A stretch of 64,000 nt of DNA from Thiomonas delicata (GTDB lineage: Bacteria; Pseudomonadota; Gammaproteobacteria; Burkholderiales; Burkholderiaceae_C). Where the stretch lies: the NCBI RefSeq assembly GCF_900088825.1, contig NZ_LT592170.1, positions 1,806,109 through 1,870,108 of the forward strand, written 5' to 3'. The translations under genes and the position numbers were made by a program. The notes under the pieces were generated by a model that searched no databases, was not told where the DNA came from, and saw only the letters and a list, made by a program, of their open reading frames with translations. This document shows, piece by piece, positions 8,439 through 17,312 of the stretch (position 1 is the stretch's first letter; every line of letters begins with the position of its first letter).

Positions 8439-11032
8439 GGGTTTGTCTGGTTGTGGTCGGATGGTGAGACGAAGGAGGATGTCGCTGGCGTCGTTGTCGT
8501 TGGCGGGACAGGTCGACTGGTCGATATCGTGGTACCAACCTCGGCAGGGTCGTTGGCGTTGGGCGGTGCGGCATCCGGCGTCGCTTCGAATGGCAGCGTG
8601 AAGCTGAATACACAGCCGCTCAGGCCGTCCTGATTGTATTGATTCTCGGCCCAAAGACGGCCATGGTGATACTCGATGATGGATCGGCAGATGTTCAGGC
8701 CGATCCCCAATCCTTCGGATTTGGTGGTGTAGAAGGCTTCAAACAGGTGCGGCAATACGTCCTCCGGCACGCCAGTGCCGTTGTCCTTGACGCTGAACGT
8801 GGTTTGCCGCGGGTCGGCGTCGATATGCAGCTCGATGCTGCGTGCAAGCCCGGTGCGCTGCGCCTTGTCGACCGACTCCGCGGCGTTGCGCAACAGGTTG
8901 AGAAGCACCTGTTCGATGAGAATGGGATCGGCCCACAGGGTGGGTATGCCCGGAGCGATATGGGTGAACAGGCGGACATTGCGGCGGCGCAGGTCGATTT
9001 CGGCCAGTTCCAAGGTGTTTTGCACCACGTCCTGCACGCGGCAGGCAATGCGGTGGGGTTCGCTCTTCTTGACGAAGTCGCGCACGCGGCGGATCACGGC
9101 GGCGGCGCGCTGCGCCTGGCGCGCTGTCTTTTCCAGGGCTGCCTGCAGTTCTTGCGGCGGCATGGATTGGCCCTTGATGCGCGCGATCATGCCTGAGCAA
9201 TAGTTGTTGATGGCGGTAAGCGGCTGGTTCAGTTCATGGGCCAGCGACGAGGCCATTTCGCCCATGGCGATGAGCCGGCTGGTGATCTGCGCCTTTTCTT
9301 CCTGATTGCGCGCCACGTCCTCGGCCTGGTGGCGCGCGGTGACGTCGGTGGCGATCAGCATCTGCACGACGCGCCCGTCCACCCACTGGATGTAGCGCAG
9401 CCGCACATCGAACCAGCGCTCGAGCGCGGCGACATGGATTTCATGCACCTGGGCGGAGGGATTGATGATCTCCCCGGCAGGCAGTCCGGCATAGGCGTCG
9501 ACGTTGTCGTCGCCGTCCTGCAGGGCATAGGGCGAGGGGTCCTGACCGCTGAGCAGGTAGTGTCCATGGGCCGAGGCGCCAAACCACTGGCGGTAGAGCT
9601 TGTTGGCGAACAGCTGCTCATTGCGGTCGATGGCCAGGACCGACACGGCTGCGTCCAGCCCCTCGAGCACGGCGACGAAACGCTCGTGCGACGCGGCCAG
9701 TTCCTGGCGGATGCGTGTGGGTTCGGTGATGTCGGTGACGGAGGTGATCCAGCCGGTCTGGCGTTCGCGTGCATCGATCAGCGCCGAGACGTAGATGCGC
9801 GCATCGAATTCGCTGCCGTCCTTGCGCCGCATTTTCAGGGCGAACCCCGAAGGCGGAGCGAGTCCATCGAGGGTCTGTTGCAGGGCCAGTGCCATTTCCG
9901 CCGAGCGCCTGGGCGGCCAATACGGGTGAGGCGGGGCGCGGCCCACCAGTTCTTCTTCCGCGAAGCCGGTCATTTTGCAGAACGCGAGGTTGACGTAGCT
10001 GATGCGGCCCTTCAGGTCGATGGCTTGCATGCCGGTCGACAGGGAGTTCTCCATGGCGCGGCGGAATGCCGTTTCGCGTGTGAGGCTTTCCTGCGTCAGC
10101 AGGCGTTGGCGCATCTGGCGCCAGGTGCCCCACAACATCCACAGCATCAGCGCCGACAGCACGAACACGGCCCAATACAGGCCGCGCACACCCCAACCGG
10201 GTGCCGTGTGGTAACTGCTCACACGCATGAACAGGCCGGCGTCAAAGGGGTGCAGTGCAACCAAGTACTGCAGGGGTTTCATGCCGGTCTCCGCCGAGGC
10301 ACTGCTGGCCAGAACATCCTGGTTTTGGTTGATCAGGGCGACCGCGTAGCGGCTGCTCAATTCCTGGGCCACGGCGCCGCGCAGCAAGCCATCGACCGAG
10401 AACACCGCGTTCACGGTGCCGACGAATTGCTGATCGCGTAATACAGGTGTGACGGACTCGACCACCCAGCCGACGCGTGGCAGGAGGTAGGGCAGGGTGT
10501 ATGTGGTGTGCAGGCTGCTCTGGGCCTGTGCATAGGCGCGTTCCGAAAAAGCCAGGGTGAGCGGTTTCCCCGCTTGCAAGAGCTTGAGGTCGTGCGGCAA
10601 GCCGGGGTTCATGACGGTCTGCGTGACCCTGGCCTTCGCATCGGTGGCGTAGATCAACTCCACGCTCTGATGCTGATGGATGAAGTTGCGGGCCATGGCC
10701 TCGAGGCGCGCGGGGCCGCGCGGGGAGGACTCCAGCGCATTGGCCATGGACTGCACCTGCTCTTGCATCAGCGCCATTTCCAGGCTCATGCGTTGCTGCG
10801 CCCATTCGCTATCGCGCTGCAGGGTGTCGCGTTCGCGCTGCAACTCCGTCTGCTGGGTGTAGCGCACGAGGGCGGCGGCAGCCCCCAGAAACAGCACGAG
10901 AGACAGTAGCGGGCCGAACAGCAGCAGGCGGTCGGCACTGCGGCTGCGCATAAAGGCCTGGAAGCGCATGCGCCATTCCAGCGCGAACGGCGCGGGATGG
11001 CGGGAGGACGAGGCTCGGTGCGGTCGTTTCAC
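8435..11032 (-). CDS. Membrane PAS-domain sensor histidine kinase
   Basis: An 865-residue kinase. A first membrane helix lies at about 35-56 (LLLFGPLLSLVLFLGAAAAL), then an extracytoplasmic sensing region of about 220 residues, a second helix at about 280-300 (YWAVFVLSALMLWMLWG), two PAS domains (around SLSTGMQAIDLKGRISYVN and VLEGLDAAVSVLAIDRN), a HisKA domain with the phosphoacceptor His in LAHELNQPLTAINNY, and a HATPase domain with N box LLNLLRNAAES, DNGTGVPED and GLGIGLNICRS. The architecture resembles DctB/FixL kinases. A short tail of about 50 residues rich in Pro/Thr follows. The ATGA overlap with the downstream response regulator marks them as one pair. The ligand is not predictable from the sequence. 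Confidence 0.9.
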   Translation of the reverse strand: MKRPHRASSSRHPAPFALEWRMRFQAFMRSRSADRLLLFGPLLSLVLFLGAAAALVRYTQQTELQRERDTLQRDSEWAQQRMSLEMALMQEQVQSMANALESSPRGPARLEAMARNFIHQHQSVELIYATDAKARVTQTVMNPGLPHDLKLLQAGKPLTLAFSERAYAQAQSSLHTTYTLPYLLPRVGWVVESVTPVLRDQQFVGTVNAVFSVDGLLRGAVAQELSSRYAVALINQNQDVLASSASAETGMKPLQYLVALHPFDAGLFMRVSSYHTAPGWGVRGLYWAVFVLSALMLWMLWGTWRQMRQRLLTQESLTRETAFRRAMENSLSTGMQAIDLKGRISYVNLAFCKMTGFAEEELVGRAPPHPYWPPRRSAEMALALQQTLDGLAPPSGFALKMRRKDGSEFDARIYVSALIDARERQTGWITSVTDITEPTRIRQELAASHERFVAVLEGLDAAVSVLAIDRNEQLFANKLYRQWFGASAHGHYLLSGQDPSPYALQDGDDNVDAYAGLPAGEIINPSAQVHEIHVAALERWFDVRLRYIQWVDGRVVQMLIATDVTARHQAEDVARNQEEKAQITSRLIAMGEMASSLAHELNQPLTAINNYCSGMIARIKGQSMPPQELQAALEKTARQAQRAAAVIRRVRDFVKKSEPHRIACRVQDVVQNTLELAEIDLRRRNVRLFTHIAPGIPTLWADPILIEQVLLNLLRNAAESVDKAQRTGLARSIELHIDADPRQTTFSVKDNGTGVPEDVLPHLFEAFYTTKSEGLGIGLNICRSIIEYHHGRLWAENQYNQDGLSGCVFSFTLPFEATPDAAPPNANDPAEVGTTISTSRPVPPTTTTPATSSFVSPSDHNQTNP

Positions 11033-11273
11033 CCTTGCAGTCTATGCAAGTTGGGATCGGCCGTGCTTGATTGACGTTCCCGGGCCATCGCGCAGCAGCC
11101 CTGGGTCGCTGTTTCCGCGAAAGAAGCGACTGCGGTGCCGGCCGGCCATCATGCCGACTGTGCGACGGACTTGGCTTGTCTTGCGGCTGGCAAGGTCGTG
11201 GCGCGTGTTTGCGTTTACGCAAGGGCGCATTTGAATCTTGTCGCTGGCCGCCGTGCTTGTCTTCAAACAGCCC

Positions 11274-11310
11274 TATATTTTCATAATATAAAAACGAATA
11301 TTGTGATTCG
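11274..11310 (+). promoter_or_regulatory. Two AT-rich inverted repeats upstream of aceE
   Basis: TATATT (11274-11279) and AATATA (11285-11290) are complementary arms separated by 5 bp. CGAAT (11295-11299) and ATTCG (11306-11310) are arms separated by 6 bp. In each repeat the arm centres are 11 bp apart, one helical turn, as expected for dimeric regulators. Both lie in a markedly AT-rich patch within the 324-bp divergent space between the kinase gene and aceE, and the second overlaps the -35 candidate. Confidence 0.4.
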
Positions 11311-11329
11311 AAAAACTCTCTGCAATACT
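11301..11329 (+). promoter_or_regulatory. Candidate aceE promoter
   Basis: TTGTGA (11301-11306) and AATACT (11324-11329) are separated by 17 bp, with TG one base before the -10 as in extended promoters. The start codon of aceE is 28 bp further on, leaving a short leader that includes the strong AGAGGAGA ribosome-binding site at 11343-11350. The rest of the 324-bp space from 11033 shows no further element I can support. Confidence 0.45.
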
Positions 11330-11356
11330 AGAGCCAAACCACAGAGGAGATTCATC

Positions 11357-14059
11357 ATGGCCGCAGTTCCCGAGATGCCCGCGTCCGCCAATGACGGCGA
11401 TCCCCAAGAAACACGGGAATGGCTGGACGCTCTCCAGGCGCTGATCGCATCCGAAGGGCGTGAGCGCGCGCATTTTCTGCTCGAGTCGCTGCTCGACCAG
11501 GCCCGCCAGAACGGCGTGGACATGCCGTTCTCGGCCAACACGGCCTATGTCAACACGATTCCTCCTGATCTGGAGGAGCGCAATCCGGGTAATGTGGAAA
11601 TCGAGGAACGTCTGCGTGCCTATATGCGCTGGAACGCCATGGCCATGGTGGTGCGCGCCAACCGCCTGCATCCGCCCGACGGAGGCGACCTGGGCGGGCA
11701 TATCGCTTCGTTCGCTTCGCTGGCCAGCATGCTGGGTGCCGGTTTCAACCACTTCTGGCATGCGCCCACGGAAGACCACGGCGGCGACTTGATTTATTTT
11801 CAGGGCCATAGCGCACCGGGCATCTACGCCCGCGCCTTCATGGAAGGCCGCCTGAGCGAAGAGCAACTGCTGAACTTCCGCCAGGAGGTCGACGGCAAGG
11901 GTCTGTCGAGCTATCCCCACCCCAAGCTGATGCCCGATTTCTGGCAATTCTCCACGGTGTCCATGGGCCTGGGGCCGATCATGGCCATCTACCAGGCGCG
12001 CTTTCTCAAGTACCTGCATGCGCGTGGCATCGCCGACACGTCGAAGCGCAAGGTCTGGGTGTTCTGCGGCGATGGCGAGATGGACGAACCCGAATCGCTC
12101 GGCGCCATCGGCTTGGCCGCGCGCGAGAAGCTCGACAACCTGATTTTCGTCGTCAACTGCAATCTGCAGCGCCTGGACGGTCCGGTACGCGGTAACGGCA
12201 AGATCATCCAGGAACTCGAAGCCGAGTTCCGCGGCTCGGGATGGAACGTCATCAAGCTGATCTGGGGTTCGTACTGGGATCCGCTGCTCGCGCGCGACAA
12301 GGACGGCATCCTGCGCCAGGTGATGATGGACGTGCTCGACGGCGATTACCAGGCCATGAAGGCGAACGACGGCGCCTTCGTGCGCAAGCACTTCTTCGGC
12401 CGCCATCCCAAGCTGCTGGAGATGGTGAAGAACATGAGCGACGAGGACATCTGGCGCCTCAACCGCGGCGGTCACGATCCGCAGAAGGTCTACGCCGCCT
12501 TCCACGCCGCGGCGCATCACCAGGGCCAGCCTTCGGTGCTGCTGGTGAAGACCATCAAAGGCTACGGCATGGGCCAGGCCGCCGAGGCGCGCAACGTGGC
12601 CCACCAGGTGAAGAAGCTCACCGATGACGATATCCGGGAATTCCGCGATCGGTTCAACATCCCCGTTCCCGACCACGAGTTGCCGAACCTGCCGTTCTTC
12701 AAACCGGCCGACGACACGCCCGAGATGCAGTACCTGCACGCGCGCCGCAAGGCCTTGGGCGGCTCCTTGCCGCAGCGTCGCCGCAAGGCCGACGAGACGC
12801 TGCCGATCCCCGACCTGGCGGACATTTTCAAGCCTGTGCTCGAGCCCACTGCCGAGGGACGCGAAATCTCGACCACCCAAGCCTATGTGCGCTGCCTCAA
12901 TCAACTGCTGCGCAACAAGAACCTGGGTCCGCGCGTCGTTCCCATCCTGGTGGACGAGACCCGCACGTTCGGCATGGAGGGCTTGTACCGCCAGATCGGC
13001 ATCTACGCCCCCGAGGGACAGAAGTACACCCCGGTAGACCGCGGCGAGGTGATGTATTACCGCGAGGACAAGTCCGGGCAGATTCTGCAGGAAGGCATCA
13101 CCGAGGCCGGAGGCATGTGCTCGTGGATCGCCGCGGCGACGAGCTACTCGCACAGCAACCGCATCACCATTCCCTTCTACATCTATTACTCGATGTTCGG
13201 TTTCCAGCGCATCGGCGACCTGATCTGGGCCGCCGGCGACATGCTGGCGCGCGGTTTTCTGCTCGGCGGAACCTCGGGCCGCACCACCCTCAACGGCGAA
13301 GGCCTGCAACACGAGGACGGCCATAGCCAGATCCTAGCTTCCAACATCCCGAATTGCGTCAGCTACGACCCCACCTTCGCGCACGAGGTGGCGGTCATTC
13401 TGCACAGCGGCCTCAAGCGCATGGTCGAGAACCAGGAAGACGTGTTCTTTTATCTCACCCTGCTCAACGAGAACTACGCGCAGCCGGGACTGCGTGCCGG
13501 AACCGAGGCGGAAATCCTCAAGGGCATGTACCTGCTGCGCGAGGGGCCCAAGCTCACGCCGCGGGTGCAATTGCTCGGCTCCGGTTCCATCCTGCGCGAG
13601 GTGATCGCCGCGGCGGATTTGCTGGAAAAAGACTGGGGTGTGGCCGCCAACGTCTGGAGTTGCCCGAGCTTTAACGAGCTGGCGCGCGATGGCCGCGACG
13701 CGGAGCGCTGGAACCTGCTGCATCCGGGCCAGGCGCCGCGCCAAAGCTTTGTGGCGCAGCAACTGGACAAGCACCCGGGCCCGGTGGTCGCCTCCACCGA
13801 CTATGTGCGCCTGTTCGCCGAGCAGATTCGTCCTTATCTGCCAAAGGGGCGCAGCTATCGCGTTCTGGGCACCGACGGTTTCGGCCGTTCGGACACGCGC
13901 ACCAAGCTGCGGCGGCATTTCGAGGTCGATCGCCATTTCGTCACGCTCGCAGCGCTGCGCAGCCTGGCCGACGAGGGGGCGCTGCCGCAGGCCAAGGTGG
14001 CGGAAGCGATCACCAAGTACGGCATCGACGCCGATCGCATCAACCCCTTGTTGGCCTGA
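11357..14059 (+). CDS. aceE: Pyruvate dehydrogenase E1 component (homodimeric type)
   Basis: Thiamine-diphosphate enzyme that decarboxylates pyruvate and reductively acetylates the lipoyl groups of AceF. The 900-residue length matches the homodimeric AceE of proteobacteria (about 890). Motifs include GDGEMDEPES followed by NLIFVVNCNLQRLDGP (ThDP-binding GDG...N motif), GGHIASFASLA near the N terminus, and DGFGRSDTRTKLRRHFEVD with the C-terminal phosphate-handling region. ATG 11357 (MAAVPEMPASAND) follows AGAGGAGA by seven bases; an upstream open extension reaches into the promoter patch and is rejected. It leads the aceE-aceF-lpdA operon; the gap to aceF is 30 bp. Confidence 0.98.
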   Translation: MAAVPEMPASANDGDPQETREWLDALQALIASEGRERAHFLLESLLDQARQNGVDMPFSANTAYVNTIPPDLEERNPGNVEIEERLRAYMRWNAMAMVVRANRLHPPDGGDLGGHIASFASLASMLGAGFNHFWHAPTEDHGGDLIYFQGHSAPGIYARAFMEGRLSEEQLLNFRQEVDGKGLSSYPHPKLMPDFWQFSTVSMGLGPIMAIYQARFLKYLHARGIADTSKRKVWVFCGDGEMDEPESLGAIGLAAREKLDNLIFVVNCNLQRLDGPVRGNGKIIQELEAEFRGSGWNVIKLIWGSYWDPLLARDKDGILRQVMMDVLDGDYQAMKANDGAFVRKHFFGRHPKLLEMVKNMSDEDIWRLNRGGHDPQKVYAAFHAAAHHQGQPSVLLVKTIKGYGMGQAAEARNVAHQVKKLTDDDIREFRDRFNIPVPDHELPNLPFFKPADDTPEMQYLHARRKALGGSLPQRRRKADETLPIPDLADIFKPVLEPTAEGREISTTQAYVRCLNQLLRNKNLGPRVVPILVDETRTFGMEGLYRQIGIYAPEGQKYTPVDRGEVMYYREDKSGQILQEGITEAGGMCSWIAAATSYSHSNRITIPFYIYYSMFGFQRIGDLIWAAGDMLARGFLLGGTSGRTTLNGEGLQHEDGHSQILASNIPNCVSYDPTFAHEVAVILHSGLKRMVENQEDVFFYLTLLNENYAQPGLRAGTEAEILKGMYLLREGPKLTPRVQLLGSGSILREVIAAADLLEKDWGVAANVWSCPSFNELARDGRDAERWNLLHPGQAPRQSFVAQQLDKHPGPVVASTDYVRLFAEQIRPYLPKGRSYRVLGTDGFGRSDTRTKLRRHFEVDRHFVTLAALRSLADEGALPQAKVAEAITKYGIDADRINPLLA

Positions 14060-14089
14060 GCCCGCGCCTTGATAAAACTGGAGACAAGC

Positions 14090-15439
14090 ATGGCAGTCGT
14101 GGATGTGAAGGTGCCCGACATCGGGGATTTCAAGGAAGTGGAGGTGATCGAGATTCTGGTCAAGCCGGGCGACGTCGTGGCGGTGGAGCAATCACTGGTC
14201 ACGGTGGAGAGCGACAAGGCCAGCATGGAGATTCCGAGCAGCGCGGCCGGGGTGGTCAAGGCGTTGCGCGTGAAGCTCGGAGACAAGGTCAGCGAAGGCT
14301 CGGTCCTGCTGGAGCTCGAGGCTGCGTCGGCCGCAGCAGCCGAGCCCACTGCCGCAACGGCTTCCGCGCCTGTCGAAGCCGTTGCGGCCGCTGCGGCAGC
14401 GCCAATCGCTCCGGCGGCGGTGGGCGTGGGTTTCGCCTCCGAGCCGATCAAGCATGTACCGCCCACTGTGGCGCTGGAACCCGTGGCGCCCGCGCCGACG
14501 CCCGCTCACCTGCCGCACGCATCGCCCACGGTGCGCAAGCTGGCGCGCGAACTGGGTGTGCCCCTGGCGGAAGTCAAGGGTACCGGCCCGAAGGGGCGCA
14601 TCAGCGCCGATGACGTGCAGGCCTTCGTCAAGGCCGTGATGTCGGGCAAGGCCGTCACCCAGGCCGCCGCTGCCGCCAAGCCTGCGCAGAACGGAATCGG
14701 CCTGAACCTGCTGGCCTGGCCCAAGGTCGACTTCGCCAAGTTCGGCCCCATCCGCACCGAGCCGCTGTCGCGCATCAAGAAGATTTCCGGCCCGAATCTG
14801 GCGCGCAACTGGGCCATGATTCCCCACGTCACGCAGTTCGACGAAGCCGACATCACCGAGCTGGAGGAGTTCCGCAAAACCAGCAACGAACGTCTGGCCA
14901 AGAGCGGCGTCAAGCTCACCATGCTGGCTTTCGTGATGAAGGCCTGCGTCGCGGTACTCAGGCAGATGCCGGCGTTCAACGCCTCGCTCGACGAGTCAGG
15001 CGAGAACCTGATCCTCAAGGACTACGTGCATCTGGGCTTCGCGGCCGATACACCCCAAGGTCTGGTCGTGCCGGTGTTGAAGGATGTGGACCAAAAAGGC
15101 TTGGGCCAGATTGCCACCGAAATGGGCCAGCTCGCCGCCACCGCGCGCGAGGGCAAGCTCAAGCCATCCGACATGCAGGGCGCCAGCTTCACCATCTCCA
15201 GCCTGGGCGGGGTGGGCGGCACCGCGTTCACGCCCATCATCAACGCGCCCGAAGTCGCCATCCTCGGCCTGTCCAAATCGCAGATCAAGCCGGTATGGGA
15301 CGGCAAGGCCTTTCAGCCGAGGTTGATGCTGCCATTGTCCTTGTCGTACGACCATCGCGTGATCGATGGCGCGATGGCGGCGCGTTTCACCACCCTGTTG
15401 GGCGAGTTGCTGGCCGACATGCGGCGCGCGCTGCTGTGA
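14090..15439 (+). CDS. aceF: Pyruvate dehydrogenase E2, dihydrolipoyl acetyltransferase
   Basis: Core of the pyruvate dehydrogenase complex, moving acetyl groups from lipoyl arms to CoA. The 449-residue protein has one lipoyl domain (about 1-80, lipoylated Lys in VESDKASME), an Ala/Pro-rich linker, a peripheral-subunit-binding domain (SPTVRKLARELGVPLAEVKG, then TGPKGRISADDV) and the acetyltransferase domain ending in SYDHRVIDGAMAARF with the catalytic His. E. coli AceF has three lipoyl domains; here there is one, but the E3 gene next door carries another. ATG 14090 follows GGAGAC; the upstream in-frame ATG at 14069 would precede the ribosome-binding site. The lipoyl coding DNA (14114-14304) is repeated exactly in lpdA. 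Confidence 0.97.
   Translation: MAVVDVKVPDIGDFKEVEVIEILVKPGDVVAVEQSLVTVESDKASMEIPSSAAGVVKALRVKLGDKVSEGSVLLELEAASAAAAEPTAATASAPVEAVAAAAAAPIAPAAVGVGFASEPIKHVPPTVALEPVAPAPTPAHLPHASPTVRKLARELGVPLAEVKGTGPKGRISADDVQAFVKAVMSGKAVTQAAAAAKPAQNGIGLNLLAWPKVDFAKFGPIRTEPLSRIKKISGPNLARNWAMIPHVTQFDEADITELEEFRKTSNERLAKSGVKLTMLAFVMKACVAVLRQMPAFNASLDESGENLILKDYVHLGFAADTPQGLVVPVLKDVDQKGLGQIATEMGQLAATAREGKLKPSDMQGASFTISSLGGVGGTAFTPIINAPEVAILGLSKSQIKPVWDGKAFQPRLMLPLSLSYDHRVIDGAMAARFTTLLGELLADMRRALL
14114..14304 (+). repeat. 191-bp exact repeat, copy 1 (lipoyl domain of aceF)
   Basis: These bases, read one by one, are the same as 15482-15672 in lpdA, an offset of 1368 bp. The identity covers third codon positions as well and stops sharply at the edges of the lipoyl domain, so it reflects recent duplication or gene conversion rather than protein constraint. 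Confidence 0.95.
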
Positions 15440-15457
15440 ACCTTGGAGACCACACGC

Positions 15458-17275
15458 ATGGCAACGATGGAAGTCAAAGTCCCCGACATCGGGGATTTCA
15501 AGGAAGTGGAGGTGATCGAGATTCTGGTCAAGCCGGGCGACGTCGTGGCGGTGGAGCAATCACTGGTCACGGTGGAGAGCGACAAGGCCAGCATGGAGAT
15601 TCCGAGCAGCGCGGCCGGGGTGGTCAAGGCGTTGCGCGTGAAGCTCGGAGACAAGGTCAGCGAAGGCTCGGTGCTCCTCGATCTGGAGGCTGATGCGAGC
15701 GACGCCGGCACGGCGTCGGCGGCGCAATCCGTTTCCGTGCCGGATGCAGCGAAACCCGCCGCGGCAGCGCCTGCGTCGATCACCGCGGCGCCCGCCACGG
15801 GAAGCTACGCGGGCACGGTCGACCACGATTGCGACGTGATGGTGCTGGGCTCGGGACCAGGGGGCTACTCCGCCGCATTTCGCGCCGCAGACCTGGGCCT
15901 AAAGGTGGTTCTGGTCGAACGCTACGCCGCGCTCGGCGGAGTCTGTCTGAACGTCGGCTGCATTCCTTCCAAGGCGCTGCTGCATGTGGCGGCGGTGATG
16001 GACGAGGCCGCCCACTTCGCGGCTCTTGGGGTCGATTTCGGCACCCCCAAGGTGGACCGCGCCAAGCTTGCCGCGCACAAGGACAAGGTGGTCGGCAAGC
16101 TCACCGGCGGACTCGGCGCGATGGCGAAAATGCGCAAGGTGACCGTGCTGCGCGGCTATGGCAGTTTTGCCGATCCGCATCACGTGGTGGTCGAGTTGAC
16201 CCAGGGTCCGGCGCAGGACAAGACGGGGGCTGCGCAGACCGTGCGTTTCAAGCGGGCCATCATCGCGGCCGGATCTCAGGCGGTGCGCCTGCCTTTTCTG
16301 CCCGAGGATCCGCGCGTGGTGGATTCCACCGGTGCCCTGGCGCTGGACCAGTCGCCGAAAAACATGCTCATCGTCGGCGGCGGCATCATCGGTCTGGAGA
16401 TGGGCACCGTCTATTCGACCTTGGGTGCACGCCTGGACGTGGTGGAAATGCTCGATGGCCTGATGCCGGGCGCCGACCGCGATCTGGTCAAGGTCTGGCA
16501 GAAAATGAACGCCAAGCGCTTTGACCGCATCCTGTTGAACACGAAGACCGTGGCGGCCGAGGCCAAGCCCGACGGAATCTGGGTGCGCTTCGAGGGGGCA
16601 GGCGCTCCCGCCGAGCCGCAGCGCTATGACCTGGTGTTGCAGGCCGTGGGGCGTGCGCCCAACGGCGGCAAGATCGGGGCGCAGAGGGCTGGCGTCACGG
16701 TCAACGAGCGCGGATTCATCCCGGTCGACGCGCAACAGCGCACGAACGTTCCGCATATCCATGCCATCGGCGACATCGTCGGCCAGCCCATGCTCGCGCA
16801 CAAGGCCGTGCATGAGGGCCATGTTGCAGCCGAGGTCTGCGCCGGGGAACTGCGCGGGGACGCGGCACTGGCACGCGCGGCTTTCGATGCCAGGGTGATT
16901 CCGAGCGTCGCCTACACCGATCCCGAGATCGCCTGGGTCGGGCTGACCGAGGACGCGGCCAGGGAGCAGGGCATTGCCGTGACCAAGGGGCTGTTTCCGT
17001 GGACGGCTTCGGGCCGCGCCATCGCCAACGGCCGCGACGAGGGCTTCACCAAGCTGCTGTTCGACGCCGAATCCCATCGCATCGTCGGCGGCGGCATCGT
17101 CGGAACCCACGCCGGCGACCTGATTGGCGAGATTGCGCTGGCGATTGAAATGGGCGCTGACGCCGTGGATATCGGACGCACCATCCACCCGCACCCCACG
17201 CTGGGCGAATCCGTCGGCATGGCGGCGGAGGTGGCCGAAGGAGCGTGCACAGACCTGCCTCCGGCCAAGCGCTAG
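15458..17275 (+). CDS. lpdA: Dihydrolipoamide dehydrogenase (E3) with N-terminal lipoyl domain
   Basis: Reoxidises dihydrolipoyl groups of the pyruvate dehydrogenase complex, using FAD and NAD+. The 605 residues exceed a plain E3 (about 475) because residues 1-80 are a lipoyl domain (VESDKASME) and about 80-125 a Pro/Ala linker. The E3 core then shows VLGSGPGGYSAAFRAADL (FAD), [15 protein letters not shown] with the redox-active cysteine pair, LIVGGGIIGLEMGTVY (NAD), HAIGDIVGQPMLAHKA, and IHPHPTLGES with the active-site His-Glu. ATG 15458 is 8 bases after GGAGAC; an earlier in-frame start at 15443 would lie within that site. Lipoyl-E3 fusions are known from betaproteobacterial and neisserial PDH operons. 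A second E3 without lipoyl domain sits in the odh operon. Confidence 0.97.
   Translation: MATMEVKVPDIGDFKEVEVIEILVKPGDVVAVEQSLVTVESDKASMEIPSSAAGVVKALRVKLGDKVSEGSVLLDLEADASDAGTASAAQSVSVPDAAKPAAAAPASITAAPATGSYAGTVDHDCDVMVLGSGPGGYSAAFRAADLGLKVVLVERYAALGGVCLNVGCIPSKALLHVAAVMDEAAHFAALGVDFGTPKVDRAKLAAHKDKVVGKLTGGLGAMAKMRKVTVLRGYGSFADPHHVVVELTQGPAQDKTGAAQTVRFKRAIIAAGSQAVRLPFLPEDPRVVDSTGALALDQSPKNMLIVGGGIIGLEMGTVYSTLGARLDVVEMLDGLMPGADRDLVKVWQKMNAKRFDRILLNTKTVAAEAKPDGIWVRFEGAGAPAEPQRYDLVLQAVGRAPNGGKIGAQRAGVTVNERGFIPVDAQQRTNVPHIHAIGDIVGQPMLAHKAVHEGHVAAEVCAGELRGDAALARAAFDARVIPSVAYTDPEIAWVGLTEDAAREQGIAVTKGLFPWTASGRAIANGRDEGFTKLLFDAESHRIVGGGIVGTHAGDLIGEIALAIEMGADAVDIGRTIHPHPTLGESVGMAAEVAEGACTDLPPAKR
15482..15672 (+). 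repeat. 191-bp exact repeat, copy 2 (lipoyl domain of lpdA)
   Basis: Second copy of the segment at 14114-14304. The first difference before it is the third base of the preceding valine codon, and the first difference after it is also a synonymous base in the VLL segment. Confidence 0.95.
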
Positions 17276-17312
17276 CCCTTGCGCCGGGCCTGCCGACGGT
17301 CGTCGCGAGGCC

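Noticed and set aside
11033-11356. PdhR-type operator (AATTGGT-N3-ACCAATT) upstream of aceE
   Set aside because: No such sequence is found, and no pdhR gene is present.
11273-13324. Long minus-strand open frame opposite aceE
   Set aside because: It is an antisense frame created by GC-rich codon structure; aceE on the plus strand has all family motifs.
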